Made by a program: the position numbers and the translations under genes. Below, one piece after another: positions 42,939 through 52,197 of a stretch of 64,000 nt of DNA. Origin of the DNA: HLUCCA09 sp039822045 (GTDB taxonomy: Bacteria > Pseudomonadota > Alphaproteobacteria > Rhodobacterales > Rhodobacteraceae); assembly GCA_039822045.1 (NCBI GenBank), contig JBCBMY010000004.1, positions 282,520 to 346,519 on the forward strand, given 5' to 3'. Positions within the stretch are counted from its first letter, which is position 1. The number at the start of each line of letters is the position of its first letter. Under the pieces are notes generated by a model that worked only from the letters and a program-made list of their open reading frames with translations, was not told the origin of the DNA and ran no database searches.

Positions 42939-44081
42939 TCAGGCTGTGAGACGGCGGACCGTCGTGACGTGCAAGGCCCCAAAGCCGTTGAAGCGTGTCG
43001 CAGTCACGCCGGAATAGGCGCCAAGGCCGCGAAACAATACCGCGTCGCCCTCGGCAATGTCGCCGGGCAGGGCGGGTGTGCCGGGCAGCCGGTCGAGGCT
43101 GTCGCAGGTCGGACCGAAGAGGGTGACCGGAATCGGGGCGCCGCAGCGGGGCAGACCGTTGGCCGCGACGACCTCGATCCGGTCGGTCATGGGCAGCGTC
43201 AGCATCTCGGCCAGCCCGCCATAGATGCCGTCGTTGAGAAAGATGTCGGTGCCGCGCAGGGCGCGCACGCGGGTCAGCAGGGTGCAGCTTTCGGCGACGA
43301 GGCCGCGGCCGGGTTCGCAGACCAGGGCCGGGCGGGCGCCCGGCGAAAAGGCACGGTTGGCCTCGGTGCGGATGGTCTCGAAGATCGGGTCGAGCGCGGG
43401 CCGTGGCCCCGTGTGGCGGTGGGCCGGAAAGCCGCCGCCGACATTCAGCCGGGCGAGCCTGACACCGGCGGTGGCGGCGATGCGGCCGGCCTCGGCGACA
43501 TAGGCATGCCAGACCTCAGGCGGCGCGCACTGGGTGCCGGGGTGGAAGGTGAGCGAGGGGGTGAAGCCGCGTCGCGCGACCTCGGCCAAGAGGCGCGTGG
43601 CCTCGGGCGGCTCGGCGCCGAACTTGGCGCCGAAATCGTAGGCCGCGCCCTTCACGTCGAGCTTGAAGCGTACGGTGAGTTCGGTGCCGGGGGCGACACG
43701 GGGCGTCAGACGGTCGAGCTCGCCCGCGCTGTCGAGCGAGAAGGAGCGCACGCCCAGCGCTACGGCGCGCTCGATCTCGTAAGCCGCGCGCACGGGGTTG
43801 TTGTAGTGCAGGACGGCCCCGGGCACGCGAGAGCGGATCATCTCGATCTCGGGCAGGGACGCAACATCGAACGCACGGATGCCGGCCGCCGCGAGGTTGT
43901 CGATGATCGCCGGGTCGGGGTTGGCCTTCACCGCATAGGTGACGAGACCGGGGAAACCATGACGGAACGTCTCGGCCGTCTCGCGCAGGGTTTCAGGCGA
44001 GAAGCACAGGACCGGCGCCTCGGGCCCGCAATGGCGGACCGCGTCGGCGGGGGTTTCAAACAGAGGGCGTGCCTCGGACAT
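42939..44081 (-). CDS. Ornithine/lysine-type decarboxylase (PLP fold III)
   Basis: A 380-residue alanine-racemase-fold decarboxylase. The PLP lysine is in VTYAVKANPDPAII. The phosphate-binding glycines are in RLNVGGGFPAHR, CEPGRGLVAES follows, and the active-site cysteine is in FGPTCDSLDRL. These match ornithine decarboxylase. It would make putrescine (or cadaverine) for polyamines. AGGAG lies 6 nt before the ATG. Divergent from an Lrp-family gene that probably controls it. Confidence 0.88.
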   Translation of the reverse strand: MSEARPLFETPADAVRHCGPEAPVLCFSPETLRETAETFRHGFPGLVTYAVKANPDPAIIDNLAAAGIRAFDVASLPEIEMIRSRVPGAVLHYNNPVRAAYEIERAVALGVRSFSLDSAGELDRLTPRVAPGTELTVRFKLDVKGAAYDFGAKFGAEPPEATRLLAEVARRGFTPSLTFHPGTQCAPPEVWHAYVAEAGRIAATAGVRLARLNVGGGFPAHRHTGPRPALDPIFETIRTEANRAFSPGARPALVCEPGRGLVAESCTLLTRVRALRGTDIFLNDGIYGGLAEMLTLPMTDRIEVVAANGLPRCGAPIPVTLFGPTCDSLDRLPGTPALPGDIAEGDAVLFRGLGAYSGVTATRFNGFGALHVTTVRRLTA

Positions 44082-44129
44082 TCAGGGTCTCCTGGACGAT
44101 CACTCTCCCCAAAGTGCGACGCCCGTCGG

Positions 44130-44157
44130 TCGATTTCACTCGATTATCAGGTCGATT
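44130..44157. promoter_or_regulatory. Three phased TCGATT repeats in the decarboxylase-lrp spacer
   Basis: TCGATT occurs at 44130-44135, 44140-44145 and 44152-44157, i.e. at 10 and 12 bp spacing on the same face of the helix, in an AT-richer 120-bp divergent spacer. Phased AT-containing sites are typical of Lrp/AsnC binding, so this is a candidate operator. Confidence 0.4.
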
Positions 44158-44202
44158 CGGTGTCAAATGATGGCGAAATGACGAAGATGGACTGCAGATT
44201 GT

Positions 44203-44634
44203 ATGGATGAGCTCGATGATAGGCTTCTGTCGCTGTTGGTGACCGACAGTTCGACGCCGATCTCGCAACTGGCGCGCAAGCTGAACGTGGCGCGCTCGAC
44301 GGTTCAGGCGCGGCTGATCCGGCTCGAAACCGAAGGCGTTGTGGCGGGCTATACGATCCGGCTGGGGGAGGCGGCGGCGCGGCGGCGGATCAAGGCGACG
44401 GTGCTGGTCTCGGCCGAGCCGCGGACGACGCCGGCGGTGCTGCAGCGGCTGAAGCCGATGGTGGAGGTCGAAAGCTGTGTGACCTCGACGGGCCGGGTGG
44501 ATCTGATCCTGACCTTGGTGGCCGAGGATACGGCGCAGCTCGATGCGGTGCTCGACCGGATCGGGGCGATCCCCGGCGTGGTGGACACCGAGAGCCTGAT
44601 CCACCTGTCGGTGAAGTGGTCGCGGGGCGTGTGA
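44203..44634 (+). CDS. Lrp/AsnC-family transcriptional regulator
   Basis: A 143-residue protein. An N-terminal helix-turn-helix (DDRLLSLLVTDSSTPISQLARKLNVARSTV) is followed by an AsnC/RAM ligand domain (IKATVLVSAEPRTTPAVLQRL, ESCVTSTGRVDLILTLVA). Such regulators sense amino acids and form octamers. The divergent decarboxylase suggests ornithine or lysine as the effector (inference). Confidence 0.92.
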   Translation: MDELDDRLLSLLVTDSSTPISQLARKLNVARSTVQARLIRLETEGVVAGYTIRLGEAAARRRIKATVLVSAEPRTTPAVLQRLKPMVEVESCVTSTGRVDLILTLVAEDTAQLDAVLDRIGAIPGVVDTESLIHLSVKWSRGV

Positions 44635-44681
44635 GGCGGTTGGGACGCGGCGCGCCTGCGGCGTATTCCTTTGGTTGGATG

Positions 44682-44721
44682 CCTCCGGCGGGAGTTTTGG
44701 ATCGAGATGATGGGGTGGGGC
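44682..44721. repeat. Dispersed intergenic element, copy 2
   Basis: It starts GCCTCCGGCGGGAGTTTTGG and continues to GATGATGGGGTGGGG. It matches the element at 27612-27651 apart from scattered substitutions. It lies between lrp and valS with no gene of its own. Confidence 0.6.
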
Positions 44722-44889
44722 TTTCGGTCTTGCGCCGGGTCCCTGTTTGCACGTGGCGGAGGGCCGCAAGCGGTTTGTCGTGGCGGTTGGCGAGGGTAAG
44801 TCGTGAGGGAAGGGCCGGTTCCCTGGCGGGGGGCCTTTCCCTTGGGCGTGGGCTTCGCTAGACCCTGCGCGCCAGCAGGGAGCCGCCGC

Positions 44890-47800
44890 ATGTCGCTTGA
44901 AAAGACCTTCGACGCCGCCAGTGCCGAGCCGCGCCTTTACCGGATGTGGGCCGAGGCCGGGGCCTTTGCCGCGGGCGCCAATGCCGCCCCGGGGGCCGAG
45001 AGCTTTTGCATCATGATCCCGCCGCCGAATGTGACCGGCGCGCTCCATATGGGGCATGCGTTCAACAACACGCTGCAGGACATCCTGGTGCGCTGGCACC
45101 GGATGCGCGGCCACGACACGCTTTGGCAGCCGGGGACCGACCATGCTGGGATCGCGACCCAGATGGTGGTGGAGCGGGAGCTTGCGAACGAGGGCAATAT
45201 CCGGCGCCAGGAGATGGGGCGGAGCGCGTTCCTCGACCGGGTTTGGCAGCAGAAGCAGAAATCGCGCGGCAATATCCGCGGGCAGCTGGAGCGGCTTGGC
45301 GCGTCGTGCGACTGGTCGCGCGAAGCGTTCACCATGGCCGGGGCGCCGCAGGACCCGGAGGGCAGCCCGGGCGGGCAGAACTTCCACGACGCGGTGCTGA
45401 AGGTTTTTGTCGATCTCTACGACAAGGGCCTGATCTATCGCGGCAAGCGGCTGGTGAACTGGGACCCGCATTTCGAGACGGCGATCAGCGATCTCGAGGT
45501 CGAGAACATCGATGTCGCGGGCCATATGTGGCATTTCAAGTACCCGCTCGCGGGCGGCGAGACCTACGAATATGTCAAGACGGACCAGGACGGCAATGTC
45601 ACCCAGCGCGAGATGCGGGACTACATCTCGATCGCCACGACCCGACCCGAGACGATGCTGGGCGACGGGGCGGTGGCGGTTCACCCGTCGGACGCTCGGT
45701 ACGCTCCCATCGTCGGCAAGCTCTGCGAGATCCCGGTCGGGCCGAAGGAGCATCGGCGGCTGATCCCGATCATCACCGACGACTATCCCGATCCGGACTT
45801 CGGCTCGGGCGCGGTGAAGATCACGGGCGCGCACGATTTCAACGATTACGGCGTGGCGAGCCGGGGCGGCATCCCGATGTACCGGCTGATGGACAGCAAG
45901 GGCCATATGCGGGACGACGGGGCGCCCTATGCAGAGGCGGCGGCGCGGGCGCAGGAGATTGCGGAAGGGTCGGCCTTTACCGAGGCCGAGGTCGACACGT
46001 TGAACCTGGTGCCCGATCACCTGCGCGGGTTCGACCGGTTCGAGGCGCGGAAACGGGTGGTCCAGGAGATCACCGGCGAGGGGCTGGCGGTAATGACCAA
46101 TGCCGCCGATCCGCGCCTTGGCGGCAAGCCGGGCGACGCCGCCGAGATCGTGCCGCTCGTCGAGGCCAAGGCGATCACACAGCCCCATGGCGACCGGTCG
46201 AAGGTGGTCATCGAGCCGATGCTGACGGATCAGTGGTTTGTCGATGCCGCCAAGATCGTGCAGCCCGCCATCGACGCGGTGCGGGACGGGCGGACGAAGA
46301 TCCTGCCGGAGCAACACGAGAAGGTCTATTTCCATTGGCTGGAGAATATCGAGCCCTGGACGATCTCTCGCCAACTCTGGTGGGGGCATCAGATCCCGGT
46401 TTGGTATGGCTTCGACCTGCGTCTGGCGGACAGCGATATCGACGATGAGGGGGACGGGCAGCTCGACGAGGTCGAGATGTTGCGGTTCCTTATGAACGAT
46501 CTGTCGTCGGAGACGGCGGAGATGCACCACGCGGCGCACGATGCGGATGCGGTGAAGGGCAAGTTCTTCGATGTGATCGCAGCGCTGCCGCAGCCGCTGA
46601 ACCATGCACAGGTGATCGAGGTCGAGGATCGCCATGCGGCGGCCCACGCGCTGGGCGTGGCGCTGGCGCAGTACGAGGTGTCGGGCGATCCGACCCACCT
46701 GGTCTATCCGATCTGGCGGGATGCGGATGTGCTCGACACCTGGTTCTCCTCCGGCCTCTGGCCGATCGGGACGCTTGGGTGGCCCGAAGACACCGAGGCG
46801 ATGCGGCGCTATTTCCCGACCGATGTCCTGATCACGGGCTTTGACATCATTTTCTTCTGGGTCGCGCGGATGATGATGATGCAGCTGGAGGTGGTGAAGG
46901 AGATCCCGTTCCACACCGTTTATGTCCACGCGCTGGTGCGCGATGAGGCAGGCAAGAAGATGTCGAAGTCGCTCGGCAACGTGCTCGACCCGCTCGATCT
47001 GGTGGACGAGTATGGGGCGGATGCGGTGCGGTTCACGCTGACGGCCATGGCCGCCATGGGGCGCGACCTCAAGCTCTCACGCGACCGGATCGCGGGCTAT
47101 CGGAACTTCGGCACGAAGCTGTGGAATGCCGCGCGGTTTGCCGAGATGAACGGGGCGACACCGCGCGATGTGGGAGGGCAGCTGGCGGCGCCTGCCGTCA
47201 CAGCGCCGGTCAACCGCTGGATCCTGGCTGAGACCGGGCGCTGCCGCGAGGAAGTGGACGCGGCGCTGGACGCGTTCCGGTTCAACGATGCGGCCAACGC
47301 GGCCTATTCCTTTGTCTGGCACACGGTGTGCGATTGGTATGTGGAGTTTGCCAAGCCGCTCCTGCAGGGCGAGGACGCGGCCCTGAAGGCCGAGACGCAG
47401 GCGACGATGGCCTGGGTGATTGATCAGTGCCTGATCCTGCTCCATCCGATCATGCCGTTCATCACCGAAGAGCTGTGGCAGGTGCTGGGCGCGCGCGACG
47501 AGATGCTGATCCATGCGCCGTGGCCGACCTACACCGCGGCGGAGCTGGCCGACCCGGAGGCGGAGGCCGAGCTTAGCTGGGCGATCCGGCTGATCGAAGG
47601 TGTGCGCTCGGCGCGGGCGCAGATGCACGTGCCGGCGGGCGCGCATCTGCTGATCGTGACGACGGGGCTCGATGCGTCGGCGCGGGCGGCCTGGGAGAAG
47701 AACGCGGCCCTGATCCAGCGGTTGGCGCGGATCGAGCGGCTGGACGAGGTGGCAGCCTTTCCGAAGGGTTGTGTCACGATCCCGGTGACGGGGGGCGTGA

Positions 47801-48036
47801 TGGGCCTGCCGCTGGAGGGCGTGATCGACGTGGCCGAGGAGCAGGCGCGCCTGCAGAAGACGCTGACCAAGCTCGAAAAAGAGATCGGCGGTCTGTCGGG
47901 GCGGCTGAAGAACCCGAAGTTTGCCGAGAGCGCGCCGGAAGACGTCGTGGCGGAGACCCGCGGCAACCTCGAGGCGCGCGAAGGCGAGGCGGCGAAGCTG
48001 CGCGACGCGTTGGCCCGCTTGGCGGAACTGGCCTGA
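44890..48036 (+). CDS. valS: Valyl-tRNA synthetase
   Basis: A 1048-residue class I synthetase from ATG 44890. The HIGH-type motif is in PPPNVTGALHMGHAFN, the editing domain includes ATTRPETMLGDGAVAVHP, and the second signature is in GKKMSKSLGNVLDPL. The C-terminal coiled-coil (EEQARLQKTLTKLEKEIGGL) is the usual tRNA-binding arm. An insertion of roughly 70 residues follows WWGHQIPVWYG and precedes DVLDTWFSSG, absent from the E. coli enzyme as I recall it. It charges tRNA-Val. Confidence 0.97.
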   Translation: MSLEKTFDAASAEPRLYRMWAEAGAFAAGANAAPGAESFCIMIPPPNVTGALHMGHAFNNTLQDILVRWHRMRGHDTLWQPGTDHAGIATQMVVERELANEGNIRRQEMGRSAFLDRVWQQKQKSRGNIRGQLERLGASCDWSREAFTMAGAPQDPEGSPGGQNFHDAVLKVFVDLYDKGLIYRGKRLVNWDPHFETAISDLEVENIDVAGHMWHFKYPLAGGETYEYVKTDQDGNVTQREMRDYISIATTRPETMLGDGAVAVHPSDARYAPIVGKLCEIPVGPKEHRRLIPIITDDYPDPDFGSGAVKITGAHDFNDYGVASRGGIPMYRLMDSKGHMRDDGAPYAEAAARAQEIAEGSAFTEAEVDTLNLVPDHLRGFDRFEARKRVVQEITGEGLAVMTNAADPRLGGKPGDAAEIVPLVEAKAITQPHGDRSKVVIEPMLTDQWFVDAAKIVQPAIDAVRDGRTKILPEQHEKVYFHWLENIEPWTISRQLWWGHQIPVWYGFDLRLADSDIDDEGDGQLDEVEMLRFLMNDLSSETAEMHHAAHDADAVKGKFFDVIAALPQPLNHAQVIEVEDRHAAAHALGVALAQYEVSGDPTHLVYPIWRDADVLDTWFSSGLWPIGTLGWPEDTEAMRRYFPTDVLITGFDIIFFWVARMMMMQLEVVKEIPFHTVYVHALVRDEAGKKMSKSLGNVLDPLDLVDEYGADAVRFTLTAMAAMGRDLKLSRDRIAGYRNFGTKLWNAARFAEMNGATPRDVGGQLAAPAVTAPVNRWILAETGRCREEVDAALDAFRFNDAANAAYSFVWHTVCDWYVEFAKPLLQGEDAALKAETQATMAWVIDQCLILLHPIMPFITEELWQVLGARDEMLIHAPWPTYTAAELADPEAEAELSWAIRLIEGVRSARAQMHVPAGAHLLIVTTGLDASARAAWEKNAALIQRLARIERLDEVAAFPKGCVTIPVTGGVMGLPLEGVIDVAEEQARLQKTLTKLEKEIGGLSGRLKNPKFAESAPEDVVAETRGNLEAREGEAAKLRDALARLAELA

Positions 48037-48102
48037 GGCTGGGCGGCGGGGCGTGTGCCGGCCGCCGCCTTGGCTCTACGGCCCGGCTCCGCGTCGCGGG
48101 CT

Positions 48103-48192
48103 CTAGATGAGCGGGACGAATGGCACGCCGCAAGCGGCGAGGGCGAGGCACAGCGCGGCGAGTGTTGCGCGGGACAGCAATTTGATGGTCAT
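48103..48192 (-). CDS. Tiny lipoprotein, 29 residues
   Basis: From ATG 48192 the frame reads a basic start, then LLSRATLAALCLALAACGVP, and ends FVPLI. The lipobox LAAC puts the lipid cysteine at position 21, leaving an eight-residue mature peptide. Similar micro-lipoproteins ending ACGVPFVP are common in Roseobacter genomes (from memory). An AGGAC purine stretch lies upstream. Entericidin-like in size, function unknown. Confidence 0.65.
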   Translation of the reverse strand: MTIKLLSRATLAALCLALAACGVPFVPLI

Positions 48193-48310
48193 GGCGTAGT
48201 CCTGTTCGGGTCGCCCCCAGCGGAGCCTTGACGCGATTGTAGGCGCCGGGCAAGAGCCCGACACCTAACTGCTCGAATGCGTTGTATTTTCAGCCCGCAC
48301 GGGTCGCACG

Positions 48311-49156
48311 TCAGAACAGGAAGTCGTCGGCCTCGAGGTCGCTCAGCGTCGTGTCGCGCAGGACGATCTTGCCGTTGGCCAGATCGATCTCGAGATCGTT
48401 GCCGACCTGGGTCGTGGCGGCACTCAGGGCGCTGAAGTTTGCCAGGCCACCACCCGAGGTGATGTCGATCACGTCGTCGTCGCTGTCGAAATCGGTGATC
48501 ACGTCGCGTGCACCGGTGAAGACGAAGGTGTCGTCGCCCGAGCCGCCGGTGAGCAGGTCGTTGCCGCGCCCGCCGATCAGCGTGTCGTCGCCGCTGCCGC
48601 CGATGAGCGTGTCGCGGCCATTGCCGCCGTCGAGCGTGTCGTTGTCTTCACCGCCTTCGAGGCGGTCTCGGCCGCCGCGGCCTTCGAGCAGATCGTTGTC
48701 TTCGCCGCCGAAGAGGCTGTCGTTTCCGCCGCCACCGATCAGGGTGTCGTTGCCCTCGCCGCCGCGGAGATGGTCGGCCGCGCGGCCGCCATTGAGCATG
48801 TCATTGCCCTCGCCGCCGATGAGCCGGTCGAGGCCACGTCCGCCGGAGAGCTCGTCATTTCCGTCGCCGCCATTGAGCGTGTCGTCGCCACCGGCGCCTG
48901 AGGCGGTGTCGTTGCCGTCGCCGCCCGACACGCTGTCGTCGCCGCCGCCGCCTTCGAGCAGGTCGTTGCCGTCTCCGCCGAAGACGGAATCGTCGCCCTG
49001 CCCGCCGGTGATTTCATCTTCGTCATCGCCGCCGCGGATCGTGTCGGCGCCGCGTTCACCGTCGATCGTGTCGTTGCCCTCGAAACCCGAGATCACGTCG
49101 GCGAAGTCGGTGCCGAACAGCTCGTCATCGTCTTCCGTGCCAGGGATATTGGCCAT
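48311..49156 (-). CDS. RTX-type calcium-binding repeat protein
   Basis: A 281-residue protein made mostly of nonapeptide GGxGxDxLx repeats from about residue 20 to 220 (for example GGDGNDLLEG, GGEGNDMLNG). They fold into a calcium-filled beta roll. The C-terminal part (FVFTGARDVITDFDSDDDVI) is the usual cap and secretion-signal region for type I secretion. No signal peptide. The secretion genes are not in this window. Confidence 0.88.
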   Translation of the reverse strand: MANIPGTEDDDELFGTDFADVISGFEGNDTIDGERGADTIRGGDDEDEITGGQGDDSVFGGDGNDLLEGGGGDDSVSGGDGNDTASGAGGDDTLNGGDGNDELSGGRGLDRLIGGEGNDMLNGGRAADHLRGGEGNDTLIGGGGNDSLFGGEDNDLLEGRGGRDRLEGGEDNDTLDGGNGRDTLIGGSGDDTLIGGRGNDLLTGGSGDDTFVFTGARDVITDFDSDDDVIDITSGGGLANFSALSAATTQVGNDLEIDLANGKIVLRDTTLSDLEADDFLF

Positions 49157-49349
49157 TGTGGTTCTCTCCTATCATCCTGCGCGACGGGGGGTGGGGCCGG
49201 GAGACTTGGCGCCGTCGCGGGTGGATGTGAGGTGGAGATCAGGGGGCCGGTTCGGCAATAAACCTGTGGCAGACACCGCGTAGGCCACCGGGTTAGGGAG
49301 GGTATTTGTAGCAGTGATCCGCCGTTCGAGGCTGCGGCGCCGGGTGGGG

Positions 49350-50513
49350 TTAAGCCGCTGATGCGCGGCCCATTTCCGCGGTGCGACGCTCGACGATCAC
49401 CGAGCCGACCGAGTAGCCCGCACCGAACGAGCAGATCAGGCCGATCTCGCCCGGGGCGAAACCGTGCGAATGTTGGGCGAAGGCGATGATCGAGCCGGCC
49501 GACGAGGTGTTGGCGTAGTCCTGCAGGATGTTGGGTTGCTCCTCCGGCGTCGGCGTGCGGCCCAGCACCTTGCGGCCGATGAAGTCGTTCATCGTCTTGT
49601 TGGCTTGGTGCAGCCAGAGGCGCTTGAGCGCGTCGGCGGCAACGCCCTCGTCGGCCAGGTGCGCGGCGATGTGCTCCGAGACCATGGGCAGCACCTGTTT
49701 GAAGACCTTGCGGCCTTCTTGCATGAACTGCATGTCGCGCCGGTCGGCCATCTGGCCGGGGCGTGTGCGGCGGAGGAAGCCGTTGTTGTTGCGGATGTTG
49801 TTGGAAAAGGCCGTGGCGCAGCGGGTGGAGCGGATCAGGAAATGGTCGCCTGTGGCGTCTTCGGCCCGCTGCAGCACCAGCGCAGTGCAGACATCGCCGA
49901 AGATGAAGTGGCAGTCTCGGTCGCGCCATTCCAGATGCGCTGAGCAGATCTCGGGGTTGACGACGAGCGCCGTGCGGATCGAGCCCGCGCGGATCATGTC
50001 GGCCGCGGCCTGCAGGCCAAAGGTGGCCGAGGAGCAGGCCACATTCATGTCGAAGCCGAAGCCGCCGCGGGCTCTGCCGGTGCCGAGCAGGTCCTGGATC
50101 TCGATGGCGATGGCCGGGTAGGCGCGCTCGTGGTTTGAGGCGGCGCAGAGCACGGCGTCAATCTCACCGGCCTCGACGCCGGCCTGGGCCACGGCTTCAG
50201 TAGCGGCCGGGATCGCCATTTCGGCCATCGCCGAGGGCTCGTCGTCGGCGCGGGGCCGCAGGATCGGGTGCATGGTTTCGGGGTCGAGGACGCCGCTCTT
50301 GTTCAGCACGTGGCGCTGTTCGATGCCCGAAGCCTCGCGGATGAATTCGGCCGAGGAATGGGGGACGGGCGCGCGCTCGCCGGCGGCGATGGCCTCGGCA
50401 TGGCGGGCATTCTCTCGGTCGGCATAGGCGTTGAAGGCGGCGACGAGTTCGTCGTTGGTGATGATCTCCTCGGGTGTGAAGACCCCGCTGCCAGTGATGG
50501 CGGGCTGATGCAT
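49350..50513 (-). CDS. Beta-ketoacyl-ACP synthase III-like enzyme
   Basis: A 387-residue thiolase-fold protein with the FabH-type triad: Cys in FDMNVACSSATFGLQ, His in WLHQANKTMND and Asn in LQDYANTSSAGSII. The C-terminus has SFGAGYSVGSVIV. It would condense an acyl-CoA with malonyl-ACP. The length and extended N-terminal region differ from standard FabH (about 320 residues), pointing to a specialised product. The downstream neighbour on the genome map is a desaturase gene on the same strand. Confidence 0.85.
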   Translation of the reverse strand: MHQPAITGSGVFTPEEIITNDELVAAFNAYADRENARHAEAIAAGERAPVPHSSAEFIREASGIEQRHVLNKSGVLDPETMHPILRPRADDEPSAMAEMAIPAATEAVAQAGVEAGEIDAVLCAASNHERAYPAIAIEIQDLLGTGRARGGFGFDMNVACSSATFGLQAAADMIRAGSIRTALVVNPEICSAHLEWRDRDCHFIFGDVCTALVLQRAEDATGDHFLIRSTRCATAFSNNIRNNNGFLRRTRPGQMADRRDMQFMQEGRKVFKQVLPMVSEHIAAHLADEGVAADALKRLWLHQANKTMNDFIGRKVLGRTPTPEEQPNILQDYANTSSAGSIIAFAQHSHGFAPGEIGLICSFGAGYSVGSVIVERRTAEMGRASAA

Positions 50514-50769
50514 GGCGTGCCTCCCTTGAGTCCGCCCTTAGAAGATAGGGCAGAGCGGAGGTCAAGGGCGGGGGGATGGCCGGCCGGCCGGGCCGGGCTG
50601 CACCCCGATGGCGGCGCAGCCGTGCGGCTGGTCAGAAGACGGGCGGCCCCACGGGCGCGAGCGCGCCGGCCTTGGCCGGCGCCGGGCCCAACGCCCGCAG
50701 GCCGCAAGGCCGAGGGGGGCGGGAGCCCCACCGGGACCCGAGCGCCCAATGCGGTCGGGCGCGGAGCCC

Positions 50770-51840
50770 CTAGCGTTGCGGTGGGGCGGGGTCCGGAAGG
50801 ACCTTGGCGAACGGCTCGGCGCGGAGCGGGCCCACGAACGACGGCGCCGGGCGGCCGGCTGCGGGCGGGCTGGCGCGCTGCGGCACGGCCTCGGTCAACC
50901 CGTCGGGCTGGGGCCAGAGCGGGTGCGGCACCGGGTCTTTCGCGCGCAGGAAATAGCGGGCGAAGATGTCGGCATAGGAGCGATAGCGGTACCCGTGGTT
51001 GCGGCGCAGATAGCGCTCGACATCCGAGAAATAGAGGCCCGGCAGGCGATACCACGGCACCGCCGGATGCATGTGGTGCACGATGTGGAAGTTGTTGTTC
51101 AGAAAGAGAAGCGCGAGCGGCCCCTGATCCTCGATCACCACAGTGCGGCCGCCGGCATGGCCATGGGCCCGATGTTCGAGAAACGTTCGGATCCGCACGA
51201 GGCCGTGGCCGAGCCAGACTGCCACAGCATAGGCCCAGAGCGGTACGGGCGCGAGCAGAACGATAATGCCGACAACAAGGAGAGGCGGGAGATGAGCGAC
51301 CCAGGCGCCGCGCACGGCCCGATTGCCTTTCCGGATGGCGTGCCAGTCGCCGGCCATGAACAGGATCTGCCCAACAACGGGCCCGAGCACGATGCGCCCC
51401 AGGAGCGTATTGTTGGCGCGCAGCAGGACGCGCTGCCACGGGGACAGGCGCACCCAGACGGCCGGGTCGAGATAGTTCGTCTCGGGATCCTCGTAGGGGT
51501 CGGTCAGCGTTGCGTCCTGGTGGTGGGCGAGATGGGTGTCGCGGAACCGGCCGAAGGGCACGAGCAGCCCGATCACCGGCCAGACCATAGCCGCGTTCAG
51601 CCAGGCATGGCGCGTCGGGTGGCCGTGGACGACCTCGTGCGTGAGTGAGGCATGGAAGGCAATGGCAAGCGTCAAAAGCAGGATCGAGAGGCCGACGGAC
51701 TGAGCCGCGACCGCCAGTCCCGCGCCCCAGATCGCATAGCAGGCGACGATCAGCGCGACCGTCGGCCATTCGACGGCGGCAGCTTTTCGCCGAGGCGATG
51801 GGGCGTGCGACGGGGGGGCCACGGATGGCTCTTTTGTCAT
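50770..51840 (-). CDS. Membrane fatty-acid desaturase/hydroxylase
   Basis: A 356-residue integral membrane protein from ATG 51840. Three histidine boxes bind the di-iron site: HEVVHGH, HLAHHQD and NFHIVHHMH. Hydrophobic segments flank them (TVALIVACYAIWGAG, LPPLLVVGIIVLLAPVPLWA). It inserts double bonds or hydroxyls into acyl chains, or oxidises a related lipid. Same strand as the KAS III-like gene, separated by about 250 bp. Confidence 0.87.
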   Translation of the reverse strand: MTKEPSVAPPSHAPSPRRKAAAVEWPTVALIVACYAIWGAGLAVAAQSVGLSILLLTLAIAFHASLTHEVVHGHPTRHAWLNAAMVWPVIGLLVPFGRFRDTHLAHHQDATLTDPYEDPETNYLDPAVWVRLSPWQRVLLRANNTLLGRIVLGPVVGQILFMAGDWHAIRKGNRAVRGAWVAHLPPLLVVGIIVLLAPVPLWAYAVAVWLGHGLVRIRTFLEHRAHGHAGGRTVVIEDQGPLALLFLNNNFHIVHHMHPAVPWYRLPGLYFSDVERYLRRNHGYRYRSYADIFARYFLRAKDPVPHPLWPQPDGLTEAVPQRASPPAAGRPAPSFVGPLRAEPFAKVLPDPAPPQR

Positions 51841-52197
51841 GCAATCTCCGGGTCTTGGCGCGCGGCGCGGTGGCGCGCCAGCGACGTAGAAGGGTAGCAG
51901 CCCGCCAAGCCTCACAAAATTGTGAGTTTTGGCGACATCTCCCCCCAAAGCGAGAGAAAAGTCATCAGCGTCGCAGATTCTCTACGAGTCCCGCTTGCCC
52001 TTCCCATCTGAGCCGTCAAAGCCCGGCCCGTGCGCCAGTGTCAGAGGCGCACGCCCGGCCTTCCGATTGGCCTCAGAGCCCTCACGGATATCGCGCCAGC
52101 TGTGCAGTCCAGCGTTGAGACAATGCGAGTTGACGGCGTGGCCGGCCAGAGAGCGGTCATCTTCGAAGAGTTCGAGGTCAAGAAAGACCGGGGCGGC
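51841..52197. other. Spacer holding an in-frame open extension of the SDR gene
   Basis: About 360 bp. On the minus strand the frame of the SDR gene stays open for 71 further codons (51982-52197) after its TGA stop. These encode a protein-like segment with VFLDLELFEDDRSLAGHAVN and SWRDIREGSEANRK, lower in GC than neighbours and without its own start codon. It could be a gene remnant, or chance. The rest should contain the desaturase promoter. Confidence 0.4.

Noticed and set aside
44056..46929. 957-codon minus-strand open frame
   Set aside because: It is antisense to valS and lrp, which have clear family motifs; no start site or domain supports it.
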